Shown here one piece after another: positions 12,024 through 22,950 of a stretch of 64,000 bases of DNA. The notes beneath the pieces are model-generated. The model saw only the letters and a program-made list of their open reading frames with translations, ran no database searches and was not told the origin of the DNA. The position numbers and the translations under genes were made by a program. Each line of letters starts with the position of its first letter. The stretch's first letter is position 1. This stretch comes from Aporrectodea caliginosa (taxonomy: Eukaryota; Annelida; Clitellata; Crassiclitellata; Lumbricidae): NCBI GenBank assembly GCA_020284085.1, contig JACEVL010000050.1, positions 237,501-301,500 of the forward strand, in the 5' to 3' direction.

Positions 12024-12125
12024 TGTTCCTCTCGTATGGCTATCCACTTGAAGATTAACGGAATGATTAACGGAATGCTTTCCATTTTCCCATTTCGACC
12101 TGGAATAGCATGAAAAGTTTGTCAA

Positions 12126-12361
12126 AGTATCTTGAAGATATTCTATTCAGCAATTACAGTTACAATTTCCTGAGAACAAATTGGCAACTTTGTGGTGTAG
12201 CATTTCCTAAGAAAAAAGTATGGTAAATTCAAGCTTAGAGCAATACGTACTGCCCTCACTGCAATTGATGCATCATGACCTATCATGCAACGAGAAAAAG
12301 AAACTTAACTTTCACACAGGCATTCTTTTATAGCTGACTGCTGACCCGCTAAAGAAATGGA
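12126..12361. other. presumed 5' flank of LRR gene
   Basis: AT-rich, no motif that I would call a promoter. Confidence 0.3.
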
Positions 12362-12526
12362 CATAGGGGTTCTGAGTGGCCGAGTGGGTTGGCAGCCCGC
12401 TCGCCACGCCGGCGGCCCGGGTTCGATTCCCGCCGGTCGGTTTATCAGAGATTAATTTCTCGGACTTTACTGCGGGTGGCTCGGTCGCAATATAAACGTG
12501 GAGTACAATACAATACAACACAATAC
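12362..12526 (+). mobile_element. tRNA-derived SINE, family 1
   Basis: Pol III box A-like TGAGTGGCCGAGTGG, and box B GGGTTCGATTCCCG at about 12419. The body runs into CGGGTGGCTCGGTCGCAATA and ends in an ACAAT pentamer tail. The reverse complement of the same body occurs at 41690-41815. The head does not close into a complete tRNA cloverleaf with CCA-end pairing that I can see, so I call it SINE, not tRNA. Confidence 0.75.
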
Positions 12527-12530
12527 AACT

Positions 12531-12763
12531 GGGGCGCGGTGGTGTAGGGGGTATGTTCGGTGCCTTGCAGCTGGAGGGTTGCGGGTTCGAATCCACCTCA
12601 AAGCCGTCGCGTAGGGACCCTGGGCAAGTCCTTCACTCGCAATGGCTCATGCGCTTCGGCGTGAAACTCCGATTCAGATCGCGCAGTAGTCGGGAGCGCC
12701 TCTGAATGGGAATCTGGTAGGGGCGCTATAACAAGTGTTCAAATACAATACAATAAAAAAAAT
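12531..12763 (+). mobile_element. tRNA-derived SINE, family 2
   Basis: Box A-like GGTGGTGTAGGGGGTATG and box B GGGTTCGAATCC, then a body with CCCTGGGCAAGTCCTTCACT. The tail GGCGCTATAACAAGTGTTCA plus AATAC pentamers resembles the 3' tail of the CR1-like LINEs here, which suggests they supply its retrotransposition machinery. Related copies: 26140-26335 (+) and 29155-29380 (-). Confidence 0.8.
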
Positions 12764-14699
12764 TACATTGGGTGTGGAAAGAAGTAGATTAGTTCGACCA
12801 CAGATTCAAGACCAGTAGGCTATTATGTTAGTGGCCAATATCCAGATGAGAGTGACTATGTTCATGTACGTTCAAGCTAGTAACCTACTAGGTTTACTAT
12901 TAATGTTTCTCTATGTCTCTACAAGAGTTTGACGTTGGTTCTTTGTTAGTTTATCGGTTGAAATTCTTTAATTGATGAAACTACGTACTGCATTTGGTGT
13001 AATTTGGTCTGTCTATACGGTGAAAAGCGTCGATATTGGATTGTATAGCGCCGAGAAATGAAAGCGATGTGAGCCGACGACAACAACAAATTACATTTCC
13101 AGATGAAATGCCAAAAGATGGTGAAACAGTCGGCAAAGCAGGATTTTTCAATGGATTTTCAATGGCCATGCTACTATGATTGACAGGAGCTATTCCAACC
13201 AGAGTAAACGCTAATGAAGAGAAAAGCTCATTCAAATGCACGTTTCTGGCTTTGGGTGTCGAACCCTAATCGATATAGGACGACCATTCAATCTCTGGTA
13301 TTCAGCGCTAAACGAAAGAACATTAGTAATATTAGTAGTAATATTTATCGTAGTTATTGTAGTAGTAGTAGTCTTCAGCAGCAGTTCAGCAGCCTATAGT
13401 AGTAGTAGTAGTAGTTCAAAGTAGTCCATAGTTGCAAAAACCGTTTCTTTTTCGTTTTTATTTTTGTTCAAAAAACTTTTGTTCCTGTTTTTTATTTTTT
13501 GTCACGTTTTTTCCCGTTTTTTATTTTTTGTATGTAACTTTATTTATTTATTTACTGTTTGTTAGGCTACTATTTGTTTAGTTTTACTTTTGCCTGATAT
13601 TCCTTACGTTGTCTCCGTCCTTTCAAAAATTCATCTAATTTACGACACTATTTAATGTCATCAATTGAGAAATAAATAGAACAGTACACGAAATAAATTT
13701 TTTAAAAGTTATTTGAATTTTTAAGTTATCCACAATGTGAAATGTTCTTTGTACACAGTAATCTCCGATTGACTGATAAACTGACTAATATAACTCCATA
13801 TTTTTATATAAGTCAAAATTGTAAGTACAATAATTTTTAATTAAGTGCAGTCTATGCATAACAAATTTAGTTTTTAATTGTTCATGTCAGCATGGACAAT
13901 TATGTGGACTTATGTTGATAATTTAAATTTGAAAAGGTTTCAATAGTTATAATTTCTCATTTTCTTATTAAACCAAACTTATGAAAAAGAAAAAAATGTT
14001 GTAAATTAATGTTCCTTGGTGCTTAGACTACTAATAAAGTTGTTACTTGGTGATAAAAATTAGCAAACTCCACAAGGTTTTAAACATTAAAATGCAGTAG
14101 AGAAGTAAAAGTCAAAATATTTTCTTTTCCGTGTTTTCTGTTTTTTAATCAATTTTTGGGCATAATACGACGTTTAGTATTTTGATTTTACCTTTTGACA
14201 ACTAGTACATGTAGCGGCAGCTATAAACAGGCGCCCAGCCCTCGTGTAGGACAAGGAAGCAGCTTACTGTAATGACGATAGTCAGAAAACCCCATTGTCA
14301 TGCTACACTTTATCATTGGACCAGCAAAGAAGAGAACTGAGTTCACACTGTCGGTCTCTTTAAGGTACCAATGAATGACTTTTCATTTTTAAAAAATCTT
14401 ATGCATTAGTGGATGCATTGTCATCTTTTAAATTTTTGGGCAACTTGCGCAAGATTTTGTTTGTGTTTGAAATTGCGTTGTAGCAGGGCGAAGTTAAAGG
14501 GCCATTGATATCTTGCTTTCGTCAACACTTTGTTGTTAATTAAAATTGCCCTACCTTATAAACTTCTTGCATAAACTAATGATTATAATTGTCTTCTCCG
14601 CTGTAGCCCGAAGTCATCTTTAGTCCCCAGTTTCAATGGCATGTACTGCACAGCAGTGTCCATACACATATAAACCAGCTCAGTAGACATAACAGCAAA
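12764..14699. other. long gene-free AT-rich stretch
   Basis: Contains a short imperfect TAG run (13325-13425) and T-rich low complexity (13440-13600). No exon or named repeat recognised. Confidence 0.45.
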
Positions 14700-14885
14700 A
14701 TAGACGGTCACCATTTTGCAGGTCAAGTGACCTTCATTCAGCAGTACATTACGAAAATCTTCCACTTTTAAGTCGCCTAGCCATGATGTCCAATTGAGCC
14801 AGATTATCATACTAGAGATGCATGAGGTACTAGAGATACTAGATATAATATTAGATGATAAACGACCGAGGACAACGGAAAACAT
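14700..14885 (-). repeat. dispersed repeat, copy B (matches 1-140)
   Basis: Longer copy of the repeat at the window's start. Read on the minus strand it gives LGDLKVEDFRNVLLNEGH and further open sequence toward 14583, compatible with an unidentified coding fragment. Confidence 0.6.
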
Positions 14886-14925
14886 TTATTCGTACCTATC
14901 GCCGCCAAATGGTAGGCGTCAGGAA

Positions 14926-14927
<2 letters not shown>

Positions 14928-14961
<34 letters not shown>

Positions 14962-14977
14962 TTGTTGATGTTGTTGC

Positions 14978-15009
<32 letters not shown>

Positions 15010-15062
15010 CTGATGCTGCTGCTGCTGATGATGATGAAGATGATGATGATGATGATGATGAC
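14928..15062. repeat. (ATG)n microsatellite
   Basis: ATG/TTG/CTG triplets. It marks the upstream edge of the duplicated block shared with 3420 onward. Confidence 0.95.
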
Positions 15063-15654
15063 AAGGCCTTTACCATGATGGGGCTTTTCTAATGCATCTA
15101 CATGTATGCCACTAATTGTGCGTCATCATTAATTATCTTCGGCTTGCAAGCGTCCCCGGCATGTAGGCCAACTGAAATGCAAATCCTGTTTGCGACGTTG
15201 ACAGTGTTTGTTGTAGCTTATGCGGCTCTGACGCCGTATAATTCCATCTGAAAATACCCCATCTGGGAATATACTTAGGGGCCTATACGTGGAGGAAACA
15301 TTAAAGATTTCGATGATTTGAGATTTCAACCAGCCTAGAAATATCGATATTAAACAACGATTTAACATCTGTGGAAATACAGCGAGGTAGATATTTGAGT
15401 CTTGTCGATATAGAATCGAGGTTTCCTACTAATGTAATGTAATGAAAACCTTCATAATTTTTCAGCGCCACACTAGTGCCACCACTTGGGAACATCCTGT
15501 GGAGAGGGTGGGACTGGGCCACCACGACCTCACATACGAAATATAAGAAATTTGAAATCGCGAACACTTTGTATCTACCACTCCCTCTCGTGATAGCTCA
15601 AGGGCAGTTCTTTTTATAAACCGACCCTTAAGTCTAGACTTACAAGCAGTGTTA
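15063..15654 (+). repeat. segmental duplication, upstream flank of Mab-21 copy 2
   Basis: Homologous to 3450-3890 and 5300-5460, and in part to the reverse complement of 21700-21945 (CCACCACTTGGGAACATCC). It shows that the gene was duplicated with its 5' flank. Confidence 0.8.
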
Positions 15655-16010
15655 TTTAAGTTTCAGTTTATTTTTCAGTTTCAGTTTCAGTTTTATTTTA
15701 ATTTTAATTTTCCAGTTTAGTTTTAGTTATAGTTTTCAATTCTTTTCAGTTTTAGTTTTAGTTTCAGTTGTCAGAAATTAACTTTTCAGTTTTAATTTAG
15801 TTCTGTAAACATTAAACAGAAGCAATTAAATGTCGTGTTTTTTATTAATGGCATTAATTTTGATTAGCAAGAACAACAGATCTTATAAAATTCATGCTAC
15901 TGAACTGCAGTTTGAAGCACTTGCCGAAATCGTTGCTTCAGGTTTAAACTTTCAAGTTTAGTTTTAGTTCTAATTTTGTACTTTTCAGTTTAGTTTTAGT
16001 TTATGGCACT
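15655..16010. mobile_element. TTTCAG/TTTTAG-rich insertion (probable MITE)
   Basis: About 355 bp bounded by CAGTGTTATTTAAG and, at the other end, GTTTATGGCACTG, which are imperfect inverted ends. It is built largely of AGTTT(C/T)AG-like repeats and is absent from the corresponding place in copies 1 and 3. A convincing target duplication was not found. Confidence 0.45.
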
Positions 16011-16227
16011 GGTTCGGTTTGGGAGCGCTGCTGATGCTTCTAAGTCGTGGCACCGTATAGATTTTCGATTACAATCACGATTATTGTTCAAACTGTGAGT
16101 AATTAAGGTGATTTTAGCAATTGATATTGGTGATAACTAGATTTCTCTTTGTTTGCCGCTGTCGCATCATAATGATGATGATAGTAATGGTGTTGAGTTT
16201 TTACTATGGATATGTCTTTCATTTAGG

Positions 16228-17420
16228 ATGACGAAATATGCGGATAAATCGAATGAAGAGCTGCTGGCATCTGCGTTCATTGTTAGCACATGTCAATTGC
16301 TTCCAAAGTCGTCTCCTGTTTTTTCTGATCACATGCATGACTTATTGGCGAACTGGAGCTCTACGCCTACAGATTATTCAATTCTCTGTGGCAGCTCTAT
16401 GGAGTTCTATATCCGACCGCTGAATGCATGCATTGGCGACACTGATATCTTAGTCGTCAACGCTGGGCAACTGGCCTTCAGTGGTGAGTTTTTAGTGTTG
16501 CCAAGTGATATGAGTGGCCTAGCCGATACAATCGATTGCCTCAAGATTGAATCATACGACATGTATCCAGGTTTTGTTCGATTACGACTTTGTGTCAAAA
16601 TGATCTATAATTGGAAATATAAGAAGTACGAATTTAACCATACAAGCGCATATAAATAGTTACATGAGGCTAAATATGGATCGCCTTGCAACTGGGTTTT
16701 CTTCTAGAGCAGGCCATAGGAAACGCCTTGCCAAACATTATCAGTGGTCCAGCAATTAAGCAACAAGGAGAAAGGTCACCTGGTCAGATTGTCCAAAGTG
16801 ATCTCGTCAAGTGCGTGTGGTGCCCTCAATGGCCTAAAGAAGCCCAAGGTTGGATTAAACGACCTAGGAATAACGGATGGCCGACCATTGATACAATTGC
16901 CGAGGTTGTTCAAAATGGTTGTCATGTTGTCTACGTTCAGCATCGTTCTTGCAGAGACGATAAATACCAGTGGAGAATGTCTTTTTCAGTGGCAGAGGTA
17001 ATCTTACTTCAGAGTTGGACGCAAATTCAACAGATTGTTTACCATTTACTGAGATTCTTCGCTAAAAGAGAATTGATACCGAAGGATTGTCCAAAGGAGG
17101 ATGAGGTTCTCTGTCCGTATCATTTAAAGACGCTGATGTTATGGACTTGTGAAGACATGTCACCAGAATGGTGGAATTCCTCTTCTGTTATTGCGATCTG
17201 CTGTGAGTTGCTACAAAAGCTTTCAGAATGGCTAAAGAGGAGACACTGTCCAAACTATTTTATTCCTGAAGCAAATTTATTTCATCAGCCATCGAACTGC
17301 ACGATCCTTGACAATGCTGAAAGACAATTGAATGTATTCTGCCAATCTGGAATTCTTTGTCAATGGTTCGTGGAAAATTACATACTGTCATTCATTCAGA
17401 AATATTTCAAAGCTAAAAGC
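16228..17420 (+). pseudogene. Mab-21-like / cGAS-like protein, copy 2, frameshifted and cut by gap
   Basis: Starts at ATG 16228 (MTKYADKSNEEL), just after a conserved TTTAGG acceptor-like site. It has one extra codon (LL) relative to copies 1 and 3. CGSSMEFYIRPL...GDTDIL keeps the Gly-Ser and Asp-x-Asp layout of the nucleotidyltransferase site. An extra A near 16640 shifts the frame after FNHT, and a second single-base gain near 16710 moves it again. From about 16700 the frame is open through WRMSFSVAEVILLQSW, HLLRFFAKRELI, YHLKTLMLWTCE and SPEWW, the characteristic Mab-21 C-terminal helical lobe, up to the run of N at 17421. Both shifts could be sequencing errors. The remainder presumably lies in the gap. 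Copy 3 faces it on the other strand. Confidence 0.75.
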
Positions 17421-18330
17421 NNNNNNNNNNNNNNNNNNNNNNNNNNNNNNNNNNNNNNNNNNNNNNNNNNNNNNNNNNNNNNNNNNNNNNNNNNNNNNNN
17501 NNNNNNNNNNNNNNNNNNNNNNNNNNNNNNNNNNNNNNNNNNNNNNNNNNNNNNNNNNNNNNNNNNNNNNNNNNNNNNNNNNNNNNNNNNNNNNNNNNNN
17601 NNNNNNNNNNNNNNNNNNNNNNNNNNNNNNNNNNNNNNNNNNNNNNNNNNNNNNNNNNNNNNNNNNNNNNNNNNNNNNNNNNNNNNNNNNNNNNNNNNNN
17701 NNNNNNNNNNNNNNNNNNNNNNNNNNNNNNNNNNNNNNNNNNNNNNNNNNNNNNNNNNNNNNNNNNNNNNNNNNNNNNNNNNNNNNNNNNNNNNNNNNNN
17801 NNNNNNNNNNNNNNNNNNNNNNNNNNNNNNNNNNNNNNNNNNNNNNNNNNNNNNNNNNNNNNNNNNNNNNNNNNNNNNNNNNNNNNNNNNNNNNNNNNNN
17901 NNNNNNNNNNNNNNNNNNNNNNNNNNNNNNNNNNNNNNNNNNNNNNNNNNNNNNNNNNNNNNNNNNNNNNNNNNNNNNNNNNNNNNNNNNNNNNNNNNNN
18001 NNNNNNNNNNNNNNNNNNNNNNNNNNNNNNNNNNNNNNNNNNNNNNNNNNNNNNNNNNNNNNNNNNNNNNNNNNNNNNNNNNNNNNNNNNNNNNNNNNNN
18101 NNNNNNNNNNNNNNNNNNNNNNNNNNNNNNNNNNNNNNNNNNNNNNNNNNNNNNNNNNNNNNNNNNNNNNNNNNNNNNNNNNNNNNNNNNNNNNNNNNNN
18201 NNNNNNNNNNNNNNNNNNNNNNNNNNNNNNNNNNNNNNNNNNNNNNNNNNNNNNNNNNNNNNNNNNNNNNNNNNNNNNNNNNNNNNNNNNNNNNNNNNNN
18301 NNNNNNNNNNNNNNNNNNNNNNNNNNNNNN
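17421..18330. other. assembly gap (910 N)
   Basis: Undetermined bases. All frames crossing it are artefacts. It sits at the centre of the inverted pair of Mab-21 copies. Confidence 1.
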
Positions 18331-18440
18331 AAGCCCGTTCTTACTTTTTGGGTTTTCCAAAATTTTGGGGGGTTAGAAAATCTCGTCTCGTGCCCCGTTT
18401 TAAAAATAAAGGGGGGGACCGGGCGAAAATTTTCTAGACT
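18331..18440. other. low-quality sequence at gap edge
   Basis: Homopolymer-swollen sequence (TTTTGGGGGG, GGGGGGGACCGGGC, runs of A and T) unlike either neighbour. It looks like poorly called read ends at the scaffold gap and should not be interpreted biologically. Confidence 0.6.
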
Positions 18441-18586
18441 GGCTTGGCTCTTCAATGACAACAGTCGATAGCCTGGTCACGCGACAATACCTTAGATGTA
18501 AATTTCTGTATTCAGCTTCACATATCACGAAAATCATATTTCAGATGAAAACAGAATTTAGTCGCTGATGCGATGAAACCCTGGAA

Positions 18587-21475
18587 CTATTTTTTAATTA
18601 TAATATGTAGCTTTCGTATAAGAAATCTCCGAATGATGTCCTCAAACGGGAGATTGACTTTCTTAGCAGCAAATTCAGTCACTGCTTCTTCATATGAAAG
18701 ATTGCAGTCCATACAACATCTGACTTTCAAATATCTTGCAACAAAATGTCTTCCAAGAAAAAAGTGACGCATTATGCGTTTGAGAAGTTCAAGAGAAACC
18801 ACTACACGCCTATTACGATACACAAATCGGGCAAACAATTGGTCAAACGTTGATTCCTCAGTTAACTTATCTTTCCCCATATCGTTATTCAGATATGATA
18901 AATAATAAAAGAGTGTGTGAAATCCAAGCAAAGACTGTACGTCTCCATCGAAAAAAGAATCAAGCGGTGGCAACACCAAGACATTGGCAAATGAAAATTT
19001 CTTCAGGTCGTTCTGAAGTTCAGGCTGCTGTAGAATTCGTTCACATAAATGCAACATTTCATCGTATTGACGACGCTTGTAAAGATACAAAGCACGATAG
19101 CAGTCAGTTGTGTTGCACTGGATGCCAAAGTCGTTTCGAATCACACTGTAGAATGAAGTCATATTTTCTAAAGCACATTCCATTAGAACACCAATTACTG
19201 TTTCTTTAACAACCATGGAACTCAAACTTGAAGACTCGGTTTCTGTAAATGAATCTGTTCTGCGATAAACTGTCCGTCTGGCAGCATTGAAATGATTACC
19301 TGACTTCATCGAATCAATACATCGCGGTTTTAATAAATTCTTCAAATATTCGTCCATAGGGAATGCTGAATCCGGAAAATCACGAGAAAATTTAAATGTC
19401 TGGATGTTCTGTTGGTGGACAATAGTTAGGTTAAATAATGAGCAAACACCTCTGGTGAAAGACGCAGATCAAGATAAAGCCTGGCTACCAGTGTAACGAA
19501 GATTGTTCAGTAATTTTCTTGTAAAGCACATACAATCCAACGATTCTTGCGACATCGTCAATAAACAACAAACAACCTGCATTCAGTGTTTCCTTATCCT
19601 TTTGAGAAGTCTGATCCACAAGAACTGCCAAGCAGTAGCCTTCTGCTATCTGGTAATCTGATGTGCCGAAATGGAGAGCAGCCAGATAGGCCAAAGCTGC
19701 AGGAGCAATGTCATTTGATTTAGAGTCGTCATATTGTACAGCCTTTCTAAGAAACTCTTTTGACATCAGAGACACTAGTTGAAATTCTGAACGGCTATTT
19801 GATCCAGTTAAATTTTCCATGAGACCCTGAGCACGCAGGAATTGAAACTGACTACTTTGTGCTGTGTACGCTTTCGGAAAGTTATGAAACTTAGACCTTA
19901 GAATTTTGCGTTGCATCGAAATTGCGCTTACAAGTTCCACAAAGAGACTGCTATCCCATGAAATCTCTCCGCAGCCTAAACCATATGCAGCATTCAAAAG
20001 ATGCAGTAGGATATCATAGTACGTGAAACATGAGACGTTCGGTACTGTTAGAAGATTTGTTGATCGATCGTATTTCCTCAACGCAAAACATCTAGCATAA
20101 TATCCTAATGTTAAGCTGTAATACAGTCCTGAACTGAACCCTTCCTCTATTGCATAATGACTGTTGTTCTGAGAATATGTGAATGTGCAATAAAATAAAA
20201 AATCCAGTGATTCTGAATCAGTCGCTATCCAAATTTCAACAAGAGGCAGCATGTAATCCATAAAATGTGTCGTTGCTTTCAGAGTTCTTTTAATATCGAA
20301 ATGGTTGTGAATGAATAACAGTATGTAATTTTCCACGAACCAACTGCAAAGAATTTCAGACTTGCAGAATGCATTCAATTGTCTTTTAGCATTGTCAAGA
20401 ATCGTGTAGTTCGATGGCTGATGAAATAAATTTGCTTCTGGAATAAAATAGTTTGGACAGTGTCTCCTCTTTAGCCATTCTGAAAGCTTTTGTAGCAACT
20501 CACAGCAGATCGCAATAACAGAAGAGGAATTCCACCATTCTGGTGACATCTCTTCACAAGTCCATAACATCAGCGTCTTTAAATGATACGGACAGAGTAC
20601 CTCATCCTCCTTTGGACAATCCTTCTGTATCAATACTCTTTTAGCGAAGAATCTCAGTAAATGGTAAACAATCTGTTGAATTTGAGTCCAACTCTGAAGT
20701 AAGATTACCTCCGCAACTGAAAATGACATTCTCCACTGACTTTCATCGTCTCTGCAAGAACGATGCTGAACGTAGACAACATGACAACCGTTTTGTACAA
20801 CCTCGCAGCAATTGTATCAGTGGTCGGCCATCCGTTATTCCTAGGTCGTTCAAGCCAACCTAGGGCTTCTTTAGGCCATCGAGGGCACCACACGCTGCTG
20901 ACGAGATCACTCTGGTCAATATGACCAGGTGACCTTTCTTCTTGATGTTTAATTGCTGGACCACTGATAATGTTTGGCAAGGCATTCCTTTCGCCTGCCC
21001 CACTTGAAACGTCAATTGCAAGGCGATCCATTTTCAGCGACATGTATCTATTTATATGAGGTGTATGGTTAAATTCGTACTTCTTATATTTCCAATTATA
21101 GATCATTTTCCCACAAAGTCGTAATCGAACAAAACCTGGATACGTGTCACATGATTCAATCTTGAGGCAATCGATTGTATCGGCTAGGCCACTCATGTCA
21201 CTTGGCAACCCTAAAAACTCACCACTGAAGGCGAGTTCCCCAACGTTGGCGACTAAGAAATCAGTGTCGTCAATGCATGTATTCAGCGGTCGGATATAGA
21301 ACTCCATAGCGCTGCCACAGAAAAATGAATATTTTACTGGCGTAGGGCTCGAGGTCGGCGTTAAGTCATGCATGTGATCAGAAACAACAGGGGACGACTT
21401 TGGAAGTATTTGACATGTGCTAACGATGAACGCAGATGCCAATTCTTCATTCGATTTATCCGCATATTTCGTCAT
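18587..21475 (-). pseudogene. Mab-21-like / cGAS-like protein, copy 3, with long C-terminal extension and frameshifts
   Basis: The most complete copy, about 960 codons. Start is taken at 21475 (MTKYADKSNEE); the Met at 21496 lies upstream of the conserved acceptor-like TTTAGG. CGSAMEFYIRPL...DDTDFL keeps Gly-Ser and Asp-x-Asp. A two-base gain near 20811 breaks the frame in TIA/EVVQNG. The next frame runs open from about 20810 to 19500 through the Mab-21 lobe (VAEVILLQSW, YHLKTLMLWTCE, SPEWW) into a helical extension with TPR-like spacing (e.g. AALAYLAALHFGTSDYQIAE). Two more shifts near 19500 and 19440 lead to a last open segment, 19357-18587. No transmembrane segment is obvious. Because the frames are long and otherwise clean, assembly errors are possible; otherwise this is a recent pseudogene. 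Confidence 0.75.
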
Positions 21476-21945
21476 CCTAAATAAAAACAACTCCATCCTA
21501 AGAACTCAACACCATTACTATTATCATCATCATGAGCAGCAGCAGAAGAAAGAGAAGTCTATTTATCACCCATATCAATTGCCAAAAATCACCTTAATTA
21601 ATCACAGTTCGAACAACAATTGTAATTGTAATCGAAAATCTATGAAGTGCCACGTCTAAGAAGCATCAGTGGTGCTCCCGACCTGAACCAATGTAATTGC
21701 TGGGACGGTCTTCCGATTTCAAAGGTCTTAGAGGTCTAGACTTAAGGGCAGTTTAGAAGAAGAAGAGCAGCTATTGAGCTATCATGAGAGACAGTGGTAG
21801 ATACTAAGTGATAGCGACTTAGAATTTCTTAATATCTGTTTCTGAGATCGTGGTGGGCCAGTCCCCTTCCTCGCCACCGGATGTTCCCAAGTGGTGGCAC
21901 TTAAGAGAGTTTCGATTACTGCTCGCGATTGGATTGATATCGTTT
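21476..21945 (-). repeat. duplicated 5' flank of Mab-21 copy 3
   Basis: Reverse complement of the flanks of copies 1 and 2, with CCACCACTTGGGAACATCC and GATATCAATC...CGCGAG. Homology ends at about 21949 in TTAA, where sequence beginning CCCATTAGCGCGC starts. That arrangement is reminiscent of a piggyBac insertion, but no matching far end was found. Confidence 0.65.
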
Positions 21946-22950
21946 TAACCCATTAGCGCGCAAACTTTCCCCCAGTGGCCAATCTTTTTGATAATTGGGA
22001 ATGTAACAAATGATGCTAGGGTAAGATCCTTGGAACTTGTATTTGAGTGATTCCGCGGTCAGCCGTTAGATGGCGTGCTGTTCCCATTTGGGAACATTGG
22101 GCACATGCGGAGTCTGTTCCCATTTGCGAGCACCATGAATATTTATTGCAGATAATCTGTTAAATTTGCAGTTTTTCAGGTACTACACTAGTTTAACTTT
22201 ATGCACAGCACAGGCTGCATTGCTAGAGCAATAAAACTACACATCAATGTTGAAGTAACTAGTTTTCAGAAGTTATAAAGCAGTGCCAACGATAACATTG
22301 CCATTTCTAACAATCTAATTCTGCGACTGAACACAGTGATCATACACATCAGCATATTCCAGGTTAGGGTGTTTTTAAGGTACATGTGATATTTTCAACT
22401 CAAAGATATTTTGCCGGCCTGGTCGAATTATCATGCCAATTCATGTATTAACTCCATATCCGAAATTATATCTTGATAGCTGAACATTTAGGACTGGCGC
22501 AAGGCAACCGAAATTGGAAACAGGTGGCATACAGGCATCCACAATTTCAATGCATGCTATCCTTAGGTCCCTCTCAGTTGCCGGTTCCCAAGTAATGATT
22601 ATTCATGATAATGACGTCACTGACCTCACGGTGTTTAGGTCACTGATCTCGTGTTGCAAATGGTGGGTAGCGGTTAGGGTGTCCCAAATAGACAGAAACT
22701 TTTCAAAAGTTTATATATCTTGATGGCCAACCTCTAGAAAGTTTCTATAGGACTAGTTATTATATTGTACGAAGTTACAGCTAATTAAATTAACATTTAG
22801 GCGTGGCTCAATCGACTCTAAGTTAAGCATTGTATAGCTGAGCCATACACATTAATGTACCATTGAGAAATTTTATCCCAGAGTATCTCAGGAACTAAAT
22901 GCAATCGAGAAGTGATTTTTGTGTCTATGACAGGGTTTTCAGGGGAGAAG
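21946..22950. other. unassigned sequence
   Basis: Nothing recognised apart from the possible TTAA-bounded junction at 21946. Confidence 0.35.

Noticed and set aside
12362..12445. Possible functional tRNA gene
   Set aside because: Box A and box B are present, but the sequence runs into a SINE body with a pentamer tail and repeats elsewhere (41690-41815). I could not form a full cloverleaf.
18331..18440. Apparent new sequence family at the right edge of the gap
   Set aside because: Homopolymer-inflated, unlike the surrounding DNA; most likely sequencing error.
17388..18471. Long reading frames through 17388-18471 on both strands
   Set aside because: They consist of undetermined bases (N) and end in low-quality gap-edge sequence.
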